Shown here: positions 42,004-50,434 of the stretch, one piece after another
Layout of the letters: every line of letters begins with the position of its first letter
Numbering within the stretch: the first letter of the stretch is position 1
DNA from: an uncultured Planococcus sp.
Lineage (GTDB): Bacteria > Bacillota > Bacilli > Bacillales_A > Planococcaceae
DNA length: 64,000 bases
Assembly: GCA_947502505.1 (NCBI GenBank)
Contig: CANNAE010000006.1
Coordinates: 1 to 64,000, forward strand
Reading direction: 5' to 3'
Program-made: the position numbers and the translations under genes
Notes under the pieces: generated by a model
The model's input: the letters and a program-made list of their open reading frames with translations, nothing else
The model's database searches: none
Told to the model about the DNA's origin: nothing

Positions 42004-43836
42004 TTGCCAGATTGGACTTATCATACAATGTTTGAACCGGCGCTTTCGAAGTTTCCGGAAAAAACCGGGAGAGAGTTTATCCATAAAGGAATGCACCGGA
42101 TTGCCTCAATCCCGGGAGGAAGCAAATTGATTGAATACTTGGGGCATACAGCACCAGCCAAGCAGCTGGAAACGGAAATTTTCGGTTTGAAAATTGCCAA
42201 CCCCGTCGGTTTGAGCGGGAAAATCGACCCTTTGCTTTCCGGAACTAAGGCTTTTAGCCATCTGGGGATGGGATTTATCGAAGTCGGGCCGGTGTCGCAA
42301 GATCCAGTGAGGGCGGAGGCCCCGTCATTCAGCGACTCTAAAGATCGGTTGGTCTTTCCATACAATCTGGAATCACCCGGCATCAATCAAACAATCGAAA
42401 AGCTGGCGAAGCTGAAACCTTCTGCCAAGCCGATTTTCATCCGTTTGGCGAAGAGCAGTTCTTTTGAACAGACGCGCTCGCTGCTGGGCAAGTTGTCTGC
42501 GTATGGAGAAGCGTTTATCATTGAAGAGCTGTTCAGCACCGGCCAATGGAAATCTTTAAAAGAAGCCGTCAATGGCAAGCCGATCTTATTTGCCGGTTCG
42601 GCCCATGGCGTCGATTCGCCTGCTCTTTTGGCGGCTCATGAAGCGTACATAGATGGAATTGTCCTCGACGAACAGGGGATAGACACAGGAAGAGAAATGG
42701 AATATCCGCTTGTTCAAACAGCGCAGCTAGCTGAAAAGCTGTCTTCCATCCGACAGCTTAGCAAGGTGCCGATCATTGTCTCTGGCGGAATCGCAGAACC
42801 AAAAGATGCCCTGGCCTTATACGGGGCAGGGGCGGATTTAGTGATGCTCTCGGGCGGCTATGTTCAAACTGGCCCGGGGTTACCCAAACGCATCAATGAA
42901 GGATTGCTGGATCAAAAAACCGCCTCGCCTCCTGTATATGATGGCTGGATTTGGCATTGGTTGTTCGGATTGTTCATGTTCCTTGGCGGCGCAGCGGCAA
43001 TGCTCGTCAGCATGACAATCGTTTTGATGCCTTATGATGAGGCATTTTTAAATCTGTCACGCGAAGAACTCATGGCGATCAACCCGAATATTTACCATTT
43101 CATGCAGCATGACCGAATGACCGTGGCCGGAACGATGGTTTCTGGCGGCATTTTATATATGCAATTAGCGAGGCACGGGGTTCGCCACGGCCTCGAATGG
43201 GCTAAACGCGCCATTCATATCGCAGGCGTGTTAGGATTTCTTGGCATTTTATTATTCATCGGCTTCGGTTATTTCGACTGGCTTCACGGCATTCTTTGGC
43301 TGGTTCTGTTGCCGTTCTTCTGGAAAGGCTACCAGGCATCCAAACGCCATGGCGAACATACGGCATCGCGCAACCGTGCCAACCATCCGTCCTGGAAGCG
43401 CAGCCTTTGGGGGCAATTGGCGTTTGTGGCGCTTGGGTTCGCACTTGCTGCGGCAGGGCTTGTCATTTCGGCAATCGGCGTAAGCGGCGTCTTCGTCCAA
43501 ACCGATATCGCCTATATTTGCATGAGCCCTGAACAAATCACAGCTATCAATGAACGGCTCATTCCGGTGATTGCACATGACCGTGCGGGGCTTGGCAGTG
43601 CCTTGATCAGTGTCGGCCTGCTCGTGTTGATGCTTGCGCTATGGGGATTCCAAGAAGGGCAAAGATGGGTCTGGTATACATTTCTTTTAGGCGGGCTGCC
43701 GGCGTTCAGTGCAGCGATCCTCATCCATTACGTGATTGGGTATACAAGCTTTATTCATATCCTGCCGGCTTATGTGGCCTTATTGTTGTTTGGAAGCGGC
43801 TTGGTGTTGTCCAAAAAATTCTTTTTCATGAAATAA
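42004..43836 (+). CDS. Dihydroorotate-dehydrogenase-like domain fused to membrane domain
   Basis: This encodes 610 aa from TTG 42004 with a weak AGGGCGTG site. Residues about 35-300 form a class 2 DHODH-like FMN barrel: LKIANPVGLSGKIDP, GMGFIEVGPVSQDP, and PIIVSGGIAEPKDALALYGAGADLV (abridged in meaning: FMN phosphate site). The usual catalytic NxSSPNTxGLR region and NRMGFNN loop are not recognisable (RLVFPYNLESPGINQ instead), so dihydroorotate oxidation is doubtful. Residues about 315-610 hold roughly seven to eight TM helices, with conserved His in HDRMTVAG and HDRAGLG. A membrane-linked flavoprotein, function unknown. Confidence 0.75.
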   Translation: MPDWTYHTMFEPALSKFPEKTGREFIHKGMHRIASIPGGSKLIEYLGHTAPAKQLETEIFGLKIANPVGLSGKIDPLLSGTKAFSHLGMGFIEVGPVSQDPVRAEAPSFSDSKDRLVFPYNLESPGINQTIEKLAKLKPSAKPIFIRLAKSSSFEQTRSLLGKLSAYGEAFIIEELFSTGQWKSLKEAVNGKPILFAGSAHGVDSPALLAAHEAYIDGIVLDEQGIDTGREMEYPLVQTAQLAEKLSSIRQLSKVPIIVSGGIAEPKDALALYGAGADLVMLSGGYVQTGPGLPKRINEGLLDQKTASPPVYDGWIWHWLFGLFMFLGGAAAMLVSMTIVLMPYDEAFLNLSREELMAINPNIYHFMQHDRMTVAGTMVSGGILYMQLARHGVRHGLEWAKRAIHIAGVLGFLGILLFIGFGYFDWLHGILWLVLLPFFWKGYQASKRHGEHTASRNRANHPSWKRSLWGQLAFVALGFALAAAGLVISAIGVSGVFVQTDIAYICMSPEQITAINERLIPVIAHDRAGLGSALISVGLLVLMLALWGFQEGQRWVWYTFLLGGLPAFSAAILIHYVIGYTSFIHILPAYVALLLFGSGLVLSKKFFFMK

Positions 43837-43839
43837 GCG

Positions 43840-43872
43840 ACTTGCCGGTGCGTCGACCGGCAAGTTTTTTTG
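43840..43872. terminator. Rho-independent terminator
   Basis: ACTTGCCGGT (43840-43849) and ACCGGCAAGT (43856-43865) form a perfect stem, followed by seven Ts. Confidence 0.9.
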
Positions 43873-43903
43873 CATAAAAAAACAGCCTCAAGGGCTGTTT
43901 TTG

Positions 43904-44389
43904 TCAATAATTTTTCGATACCTGCTGTGGGGCATCAGGTTCTGGGTTATAAGTGGCGGTCGGCTGGCCCTGGTCTTTCTTGCTGTCCAAATATTTCATC
44001 AAGCCGGCAGCATTATTGCTGTATTGGCTGACTTGGGAACGGTGGGCAGGGTCGTTTTCGACTTTCTGGGATATGCCGGAAGTGATGCTGCGGACGACTG
44101 AATTCATGTCGATGACTGAATTGATCGTTCCTTTCGCTCCGTCAACCAGCACGGCCACTTTCTCGGATTTCTGCTGGATGTCTTCTTTCAATTCATTTGT
44201 CGTATGCTGCAAATGAGTCGTCTCAAGCATCAGCTTATCCACGCGGCCTTTCAAATTATCGGCTGAACCTTTCATTTCTTTCATCGGCTCCTTGATGCCT
44301 TTTAGCATTATCACCACACCAGCACCGGCGATGATGAGGCCCAGGACAAGAATTCCAAGTGCTATGTAAAGCCAAATTATAGGGTCCAT
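43904..44389 (-). CDS. DUF948-domain general-stress-type protein
   Basis: This 161-aa protein has one N-terminal TM helix (IIWLYIALGILVLGLIIAG) and then a long amphipathic or coiled-coil region (about residues 30-100), the DUF948 pattern. A polar C-tail follows (PTATYNPEPDAPQQVS). DUF948 relatives in Bacillus (YtxG) belong to the sigma-B general stress regulon. A near-consensus sigma-B promoter lies 39-63 bp upstream, in agreement. AAAAGGAGG precedes the ATG. Confidence 0.85.
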   Translation of the reverse strand: MDPIIWLYIALGILVLGLIIAGAGVVIMLKGIKEPMKEMKGSADNLKGRVDKLMLETTHLQHTTNELKEDIQQKSEKVAVLVDGAKGTINSVIDMNSVVRSITSGISQKVENDPAHRSQVSQYSNNAAGLMKYLDSKKDQGQPTATYNPEPDAPQQVSKNY

Positions 44390-44427
44390 CAGGATTTCCT
44401 CCTTTTAGTTTGTGTATTAAGTAGACC

Positions 44428-44452
44428 ATACCCCTTTTTGGCAGGCTTTAAC
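44428..44452 (-). promoter_or_regulatory. Sigma-B-type promoter
   Basis: On the minus strand GTTAAA (44452-44447), 13-nt spacer, GGGTAT (44433-44428). The consensus is GTTTAA-N12-14-GGGTAT, so the -10 is exact and the -35 is 5 of 6. It faces the DUF948 gene. Confidence 0.75.
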
Positions 44453-44649
44453 ACATAAACGATAGCGGATATAGCGATTTTGCTCGGCTAAGCGGATTTT
44501 TGGGGCCTATAAGAAGGCAGCGCTTGGCCGTATTAACGCTAGCCAGGAGGGGGGCGGGACCATTAAAGGCAAAGCGAGTGATTAAATGCATATGTATACT
44601 ATAAGGATTCTAGATAAGTGCATTCACAACAATATGAATAAAAATGATT

Positions 44650-45360
44650 TCATTTTTTGGATTGCCGGATTTCCGATTTCAATACAAACACAATATAACC
44701 GAGGTCCTGATCGAAGTTCCAATCCATAAATGCTTCGATGATTTCCCTGTTTAAAGCGTCAGACAAGGGTGCATCTTTTAATAATTGCTGCTCAAGCGGG
44801 CGTTTGGTCAGCTTAAGAATTTCTACATACCCGTCTTCTATCAAGGCCTTCTCGATCCCTACGAGAATACCGCTTCGTTTGACCAGCAGGGTCCTGTTGC
44901 TGAGCCAGAAAGTTTCAATCCGGTCAGGCTTTCGTTCGGCTGCTTCGTTGACTTGCTCGATAAGCGCATGAAAACTTTCCTGATGGGCACCATCTGGCCA
45001 TTCATATGCAGTAGGCGTCGCTTCGTTCGCCATCACCCCGATAAACATGCCGGTTTTATGCGCTAAGTTCCAATCAGCGTACAATTCCGTAAACTCCAAT
45101 TGCGTGAAGTTCAAAATCTCGTTTAAAATTTCGGGTTTTAATGCGTTGAACATGAACCCCCGGGTTTCCAATACCCGCTTCCATTCACCTTTATCGAGAA
45201 GGATCTTCTCCATCGGGCTGACGAAGCCTCGAAAGTGGATGGTAATATAGGGCCTTTTAATGGTGACATAAACAGAAGTCGGCCCTTTGCCGAAATGTTG
45301 GCGAAGTAAATTTGAAATATACCCCGATACTTCTGATTGAACAGATCTTTCTTCTTGCAT
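44650..45360 (-). CDS. DUF2294 (MpsC-like) protein, copy 2
   Basis: This 236-aa soluble protein has two DUF2294 repeats. The first is about residues 8-115 (SNLLRQHFGKGPTSVYVTIK, FVSPMEKILLDKG, VLETRGFMFNALKPEIL, LYADWNLAHKTGMFIGV) and the second starts about 135 (RKPDRIETFWLSNRTLLVKR). The family has been named MpsC, linked to sodium-translocating membrane-potential systems; biochemical role is unsure. It lies 69 bp after a paralog on the same strand. No mpsA/mpsB genes are present here. Confidence 0.8.
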   Translation of the reverse strand: MQEERSVQSEVSGYISNLLRQHFGKGPTSVYVTIKRPYITIHFRGFVSPMEKILLDKGEWKRVLETRGFMFNALKPEILNEILNFTQLEFTELYADWNLAHKTGMFIGVMANEATPTAYEWPDGAHQESFHALIEQVNEAAERKPDRIETFWLSNRTLLVKRSGILVGIEKALIEDGYVEILKLTKRPLEQQLLKDAPLSDALNREIIEAFMDWNFDQDLGYIVFVLKSEIRQSKK

Positions 45361-45429
45361 AATTGCTGGCTCCTTCCCGGCGCAAAATAACCGGCTATTT
45401 GCGATTTCTTGAATGTGTTCACAGTAAAT

Positions 45430-46116
45430 TCATTGTGCAGCCAAAATAAAAACCATATAACTGCGGTCTTGAGAGAAATCCCAATCAACGAATAAATCTT
45501 CTATCTGGCGATTTAAATGGGCTTCTAGGTTGAATAGGCTGAGTATCCGTCTTTCTAACGGCAGCTTGGCCAAGCGCAATTCTTCTTGGAGGCCATTTTT
45601 AAGCAATTGTTCTTCGATATCTACCAAAATGCCTATCCGCTCGACTAGCAGAATTTGATGGCTTAACCAATAGAAATTAATTTCATCTGGCTTTCTTTGA
45701 GAACGCATACTATTCATGAGGACGATTTCGTGAAGGGCTTCTTTATTGACCGTCTCTGGCAATGGGTAGCTTGCTTGACCCGTCTCCATTTTGATAATCA
45801 ATAAACCAGTTTGGCGGTGCAGATTCCAGTCTGCGTACAAATCCACTAATGGGATCTCCGTAAATTGCTGTATTTCTTCCAAAAGAGTTGGCTTGACTGA
45901 TTGGATGAGAATATCCCGGGTTTCTAACACTTTCTCCGTTTGCCCTCGCTCCAAGAAAATCTTTTCTGACGGAAGCAGGAACCCCTTTAGATGAATAATC
46001 AAGAACGGCGGGGTGTAGGTAACTTGTATTCGATCGGCTTTTTCACCAAAATGGTCGAGCAAAAACTGTTCAGTATAATGCCTGATTTTCATGGCATTAA
46101 TATGGTTTGTATCCAA
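45430..46116 (-). CDS. DUF2294 (MpsC-like) protein, copy 1
   Basis: This encodes 228 aa starting at TTG 46116, 8 nt after AAAGGAG. A longer upstream frame has no site and unlikely composition. It has the same two-repeat DUF2294 design as its neighbour (FLLPSEKIFLERGQ, KVLETRDILIQSVKPTLLEE, LYADWNLHRQTGLLIIKM, then KPDEINFYWLSHQILLVERI) but is clearly diverged, so the duplication is old. About 100 nt upstream lies a strong minus-strand terminator that could act as an attenuator. Confidence 0.78.
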   Translation of the reverse strand: MDTNHINAMKIRHYTEQFLLDHFGEKADRIQVTYTPPFLIIHLKGFLLPSEKIFLERGQTEKVLETRDILIQSVKPTLLEEIQQFTEIPLVDLYADWNLHRQTGLLIIKMETGQASYPLPETVNKEALHEIVLMNSMRSQRKPDEINFYWLSHQILLVERIGILVDIEEQLLKNGLQEELRLAKLPLERRILSLFNLEAHLNRQIEDLFVDWDFSQDRSYMVFILAAQ

Positions 46117-46215
46117 TTGAAAGACTCCTTTACTTTTTTGAGATCGATGATTTTGGGTGAGCGCAGGCATATAGAAACTATAGGGAATTAATGACTTACA
46201 AAAACTGGCATAGAA

Positions 46216-46258
46216 TAAAAAAAGACGCCAAAAAGAATGAGACATTCTCTTTGGCGTT
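46216..46258 (-). terminator. Minus-strand terminator/attenuator upstream of DUF2294 pair
   Basis: ACGCCAAAGAGAATG and CATTCTTTTTGGCGT (minus strand; arms at 46243-46257 and 46225-46239) form a 15-bp stem with one wobble, followed by seven Ts. It lies between the candidate promoter region and the first DUF2294 gene. Confidence 0.75.
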
Positions 46259-46399
46259 ATTACCAGCTCTATTGTCAGGTATATACTCTGCGCTAATTCA
46301 TATGGCAACCAACGACAGTTGCATTTTTGATTTTCAGGAATGAAATGATGTTTGAAACAAGGATGATTTTGGCCCATTCACTATAATTGTCCAACTGTA

Positions 46400-46564
46400 A
46401 TGCCAGTAGAGAATATGTCATGGTGGGTCAAATACTGTATAAAGAATTATAACGAGAAAGCACATAAATTACAACCGGATATTAACGAATGCTTATGCAA
46501 TAACCCAGAGGAATCCGTTGCTGAAAGAGGATTGCGAGTATACATTGAGCTGGAATCAGCATAG
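46400..46564 (+). CDS. Doubtful 54-aa ORF
   Basis: The ORF reads MPVENMSWWVKYCIKNY, continuing with two cysteines (ECLCNN) and an acidic end (RVYIELESA). The composition is protein-like, but there is no ribosome site before the ATG. It may be a C-terminal remnant of a lost gene. No family recognised. Confidence 0.25.
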   Translation: MPVENMSWWVKYCIKNYNEKAHKLQPDINECLCNNPEESVAERGLRVYIELESA

Positions 46565-46675
46565 TTATTCCAAAAGACAGGAATTCAAACATGAAAGCAA
46601 ACATGAAAGAAAAAGGCCTAAGTCGAGACAGCTAATTTACTATGCTAAAAAATCATCTTCTTCAATCCATTTCGT

Positions 46676-47767
46676 TCATCGATAAAGGCTCTGGAATTGC
46701 TTCATGAATTTACTATCGATATATTGCTTAAGTTTCCACGGGAATTTACCGTGCATGCTCCAATGGCCGTAAGTCATAAAAGCCTCGCCTCCGCCTGTAG
46801 ATAGAATCGCGACATAGCGGGTTTGGGGAGTAAACGATGCCAATGGATTTCTGTCGAGAAAATTCAATAGATTGTCCCATAATATAGGGCCTTGGCGCAC
46901 TGCGTAGACGCCATTTTTCGCAAGATCCGGAAAGCGGCTGATGGAGACGCAATCGCCGGCACCGAAGACTTCAGGAAACCGGGGCGATTGAAGCGTCTCA
47001 TTGACAGCCAGAAATCCGGCTTGATCTACGGGCATGCCTGAGCGCTCGAACAAGGCAGGGCTTTTCGGCCCCGTCAGCCACAGTACATCGGTTTGAGGAT
47101 AGACGGTGCCGTTGCTTGCAGTGACGGAAGTTGCATCAATGTTTTCTATTTGTACGTCCGTAAAAACCGGGAGCGCTTTTTTTCGGGCGATCGCTTCGAT
47201 TTTCTTGGAAGCGGCTGTTCCTTGAGCCGACAAAAGCGCGCCTGAACTAAACAGCGAAACCGTAGCCGGCAATTGCTGCCGTTTTCGCCAGGCGTGCGTG
47301 GAGAAAGCCAATTCCACACCCGATGCGCCCCCTCCGACGATGACGGGCTTAGCGGATTTTCGAAAAGCCATCAATTGCTTGGGAAAGTGGAAATTAGGCT
47401 TGATCGGCGAAATAAATTCTTTTAACGCTTCCGGGCTATCCGTTTGTGAACCGATATCAAAAGACACCGCGTCGTAAGGATAGGTCTCCCCACTCTGTCC
47501 TGTCAGGAGGCGGGCGTTCGGGTCGATGGCACAGATGCTATCTTGATAGAAAGCCACGCCGTTTTTTTCTGTGAGCCGCTTTAAATCGATGCGGATTTCA
47601 TCCAGGCCGTAAACTCCTTCGGTGAAGCCCGAAAACATTCCCGAATAATATTGATGGACCGCAGGGGAGATAAGCACCAATTGCACGTCTTTTCGCGGAT
47701 TTTTGATAAACTGCCTGATCCCATGCAAATGTGCATGGCCTCCGCCTACCAATACGACGACCTTCAT
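46676..47767 (-). CDS. FAD-dependent pyridine nucleotide oxidoreductase
   Basis: This 363-aa flavoprotein starts MKVVVLVGGGHAHLHGIRQF, an FAD-binding site with the GGGHAH variant seen in NDH-2-like and SelD-associated dehydrogenases. A second Rossmann motif is VIVGGGASGVELAF, and FAD contact VFGAGDCVSI lies near residue 280. It may oxidise NADH and pass electrons to quinone. ATG 47767 follows TTGGAG. It lies 15 bp after a CDP-alcohol phosphatidyltransferase gene on the same strand. Confidence 0.82.
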   Translation of the reverse strand: MKVVVLVGGGHAHLHGIRQFIKNPRKDVQLVLISPAVHQYYSGMFSGFTEGVYGLDEIRIDLKRLTEKNGVAFYQDSICAIDPNARLLTGQSGETYPYDAVSFDIGSQTDSPEALKEFISPIKPNFHFPKQLMAFRKSAKPVIVGGGASGVELAFSTHAWRKRQQLPATVSLFSSGALLSAQGTAASKKIEAIARKKALPVFTDVQIENIDATSVTASNGTVYPQTDVLWLTGPKSPALFERSGMPVDQAGFLAVNETLQSPRFPEVFGAGDCVSISRFPDLAKNGVYAVRQGPILWDNLLNFLDRNPLASFTPQTRYVAILSTGGGEAFMTYGHWSMHGKFPWKLKQYIDSKFMKQFQSLYR

Positions 47768-47782
47768 TTCAAACACTCCAAT

Positions 47783-48364
47783 CTAAGACAAAATCCGTTT
47801 GGCTTCAGCCATGCGCTGAAAAATGGTGAAAATCTGAACGGCGATAAACAATAAGGTGATTGCCGTCAGATATGTGGACAAGGCGATCATCAAGGTGAAC
47901 AGGATGAACCCTTCTGTCCGTTCTGCAAGGCCGGCTTGGTAATAGAACGATTTCACCCCTTGTTTATCGGACAATGCCCCGACGGTCAAGAAGACGGTCA
48001 TGGCGACAATGATGGATGCGCTCAATAACAATAGCGCCCACATCGAATCTGGAAAGCGGAAGGCAAGGCCAAGGATAACGCTGATTTCCACCAAACGGTC
48101 AAAACTGATGTCGAGCAGCGTTCCCCACGGAGAAGGCTTTGTCTTCCTGGCCATCGTCCCGTCGACCACATCCAGAAATCCGGATAGCCAAAGCGCAAGG
48201 AGCGCCAAGACCGGATGGCCCAAATAAATGAAAACACCAGAAGATAAACCGATGCCAAAAGCGGTCTTGGTCACGCCATCAGCGGTCCATCCTTTTTTCA
48301 ATAGGTAATCGGCAGTCTTGTCGACTATAGGCTGCACGTACTTTCTTGCGTATGTATCAAGCAT
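47783..48364 (-). CDS. CDP-alcohol phosphatidyltransferase
   Basis: This 193-aa membrane enzyme has about five or six TM helices and the complete family motif DVVDGTMARKTKPSPWG followed by LLDISFDRLVE (D-x2-D-G-x2-A-R...G-x3-D-x3-D). It transfers a phosphatidyl group from CDP-diacylglycerol to an alcohol; which alcohol is not evident. ATG 48364 is favoured over GTG 48373 by spacing to AAAAGGTG. Probably transcribed with the flavoprotein gene downstream. Confidence 0.88.
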   Translation of the reverse strand: MLDTYARKYVQPIVDKTADYLLKKGWTADGVTKTAFGIGLSSGVFIYLGHPVLALLALWLSGFLDVVDGTMARKTKPSPWGTLLDISFDRLVEISVILGLAFRFPDSMWALLLLSASIIVAMTVFLTVGALSDKQGVKSFYYQAGLAERTEGFILFTLMIALSTYLTAITLLFIAVQIFTIFQRMAEAKRILS

Positions 48365-48550
48365 AAAATTCACCTTTTCGTATAAAAGATATTCTCAGTA
48401 TAAAGCAAATCGCCATTCACCCCCTATGCAAAACTCTCTAAACTGAGGGGATTTCTTAAAAGCAGACTATTCAAGCCTAAATAAGGGTAAGTATACATAA
48501 GGCTTTGTTAAGATATATGTAATCCACGACCCAGAAAGGATTTGACGAAT

Positions 48551-50434
48551 ATGACCAAGAAATATGATATCGCAATAATTGGAGCAGGAGCGGCAGGCCT
48601 GACAGCCGCTTTTACAGCCGCAGGATTCTCGAAAAAAACGGTGCTGATCGACAAAAATCTGCCAGGCGGTGAATGTACATGGTCCGGCTGCATTCCGAGC
48701 AAATCGCTCATTAATATCGCGAAGGAAGTTCATCATGCCAAAAAGTATTCACCGGAGCTGAAAATCGATACAGCGGAAGTATTGAAAGACGTGCAAAACG
48801 TTATCCAAACCGTGTATGCCGGAGAATCACCGGAAGTGTTGGAGCAGTCCGGCATCGACTTTATGAACGCCTATGCCACTTTCACAGGGCCTAACACATT
48901 GCAGGTAGGCGGGGAAACGATTGAAGCGAAAAAAATCATTCTCTCTACGGGATCCACTCCATTGGTACCGCCAATTGAGGGCTTGAGTGATGTGGATTAT
49001 CTGACTAATGAAACGATCTTCAAATTGGAAACCTTCCCGAAAACGATGACCATTCTCGGCGCTGGGCCTATTGGCGTCGAATTGAGCCAAGCGCTCAACC
49101 GTCTCGGCGTCGAAGTGACACTGGTTGAAAAATCGGACCGTATTTTGTCTAATGACGACGAAGAACTCGCATTGATGATCCAGCAGCGGCTCATCGAGGA
49201 AGGGGTTACGATCCACACCGACGCGACAGCGGTTAAAGCTGCTCAGCAAGGCAGCCAAATCAAACTGACAGTCGAAAAAGACGGTCAGGAAATGGCTTTT
49301 TCAAATGAAGGGCTCCTTGTAGCACTTGGACGCCAAGCGAATGTCTCCGGCTATAACCTGGAAACTGCCGGCGTCGAATACGATAAGAAACGCATCCAAG
49401 TAGATGAGCATATGGAAACGACCGCCAAAGGCATCTATGCCATAGGAGATGTCGTCGGGCCTTACCAATTATCGCATATGGCCAATGCACAAGGCATCAC
49501 GGCGACGCAAAACGCGATTTTGCCGATCAACCGCAAAATGAAATACGATCATGTGACCTGGTGTACATACACAGATCCGGAACTCGGCCATTCGGGCTTG
49601 TCCGAAGCGCAGGCACGCGAACAATACGGGGAATCAATCCGCGTCTATGAACACGATTATGCGGATATCGACCGCGCCAATACGAAACAAGGTTCTATCG
49701 GCAAAGTGAAGATCGTGTTGGATAAAAAAGGCTATATCCTCGGGGCAAGCATCCTAGGCGACCGCGCCGGTGAAATCATCAGCCAGATCCAAACCCTTAA
49801 AACACTGGGCATCAATATGGGCAAATTATCGAGCGTCATCCACCCGTATCCAACTTACAGCGAAGTATTGGTCAAAATCGGCAAAAAAGTCTATGTTGAC
49901 AACCTGCTCAACCAACCAATCGTCAAAACCTTCAATAAAGCGAAAGAAGGCGAACTGCCTGCCGGAAAAATCGGCATGTACGGGGCAGCCGCAGCGGCTG
50001 GGCTCGGGGTCGCCAAATTGGCGATTCAAAACAATGCCAATCCGCAACTCGGGGTGAAAAACGGGCGGCTGAAAGAAATGCCTTCTACGCCAAATGCTGT
50101 CTCTTCACAAACGACAGAACGGAAAAAATTCGTTCCAGCGTGGCCGTATAACGGTAGCAAAGAACAAGCGAAAAAGAATTTGATTGGCATGTTGAAAGGC
50201 TATAAAGGCATCCGGATTGTCCAAGTGAGCCATAACTATGTCCATGCAATCGAGACGAGCAAACTGATGAAATTCAAAGATGATATCGAGTTCTACTTTA
50301 ACGATGCAGCACAGCAAATCGAATTCCGTTCCGCCTCGCGCGTCGGATATTCAGACCAAGGGGTCAACCGCAAGCGCTATGAGGAAATGAAAAAACGCTA
50401 TTCTAGCATTTCGACCCACACGCGCAATTCATGA
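48551..50434 (+). CDS. MerA-like disulfide oxidoreductase with C-terminal DUF1499
   Basis: This 627-aa protein carries an FAD/NAD class I pyridine-nucleotide-disulfide reductase (residues 1-450): IIGAGAAGLTAA, redox pair Cys42/Cys47 in GGECTWSGCIPSKS, ILGAGPIGVELSQAL, IYAIGDVVG, and a dimerisation domain ending HPYPTYSEVLVKIG. There is no N-terminal HMA domain and no C-terminal Cys pair, so it is not a true mercuric reductase. After a linker, residues about 510-625 form a DUF1499 domain (VHAIETSKLMKFKDDIEFYF, RSASRVGYSDQGVNRKR). The next gene, TVP38-family, overlaps by 4 nt. ATG 48551 fits AGAAAGGA. Confidence 0.85.
   Translation: MTKKYDIAIIGAGAAGLTAAFTAAGFSKKTVLIDKNLPGGECTWSGCIPSKSLINIAKEVHHAKKYSPELKIDTAEVLKDVQNVIQTVYAGESPEVLEQSGIDFMNAYATFTGPNTLQVGGETIEAKKIILSTGSTPLVPPIEGLSDVDYLTNETIFKLETFPKTMTILGAGPIGVELSQALNRLGVEVTLVEKSDRILSNDDEELALMIQQRLIEEGVTIHTDATAVKAAQQGSQIKLTVEKDGQEMAFSNEGLLVALGRQANVSGYNLETAGVEYDKKRIQVDEHMETTAKGIYAIGDVVGPYQLSHMANAQGITATQNAILPINRKMKYDHVTWCTYTDPELGHSGLSEAQAREQYGESIRVYEHDYADIDRANTKQGSIGKVKIVLDKKGYILGASILGDRAGEIISQIQTLKTLGINMGKLSSVIHPYPTYSEVLVKIGKKVYVDNLLNQPIVKTFNKAKEGELPAGKIGMYGAAAAAGLGVAKLAIQNNANPQLGVKNGRLKEMPSTPNAVSSQTTERKKFVPAWPYNGSKEQAKKNLIGMLKGYKGIRIVQVSHNYVHAIETSKLMKFKDDIEFYFNDAAQQIEFRSASRVGYSDQGVNRKRYEEMKKRYSSISTHTRNS

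Larger units (their letters stand above)
46117..46675. other. Intergenic region with terminator and small ORF
   Basis: The 560-bp gap between two minus-strand units holds a strong minus-strand terminator (46216-46258) and a plus-strand 54-codon ORF (46400-46564). Nothing else is supported. Confidence 0.5.

Noticed and set aside
48551..50434. Calling this a mercuric reductase (merA)
   Set aside because: No N-terminal metal-binding domain, no C-terminal cysteine pair and no mer genes nearby; only the general disulfide-reductase fold is supported.
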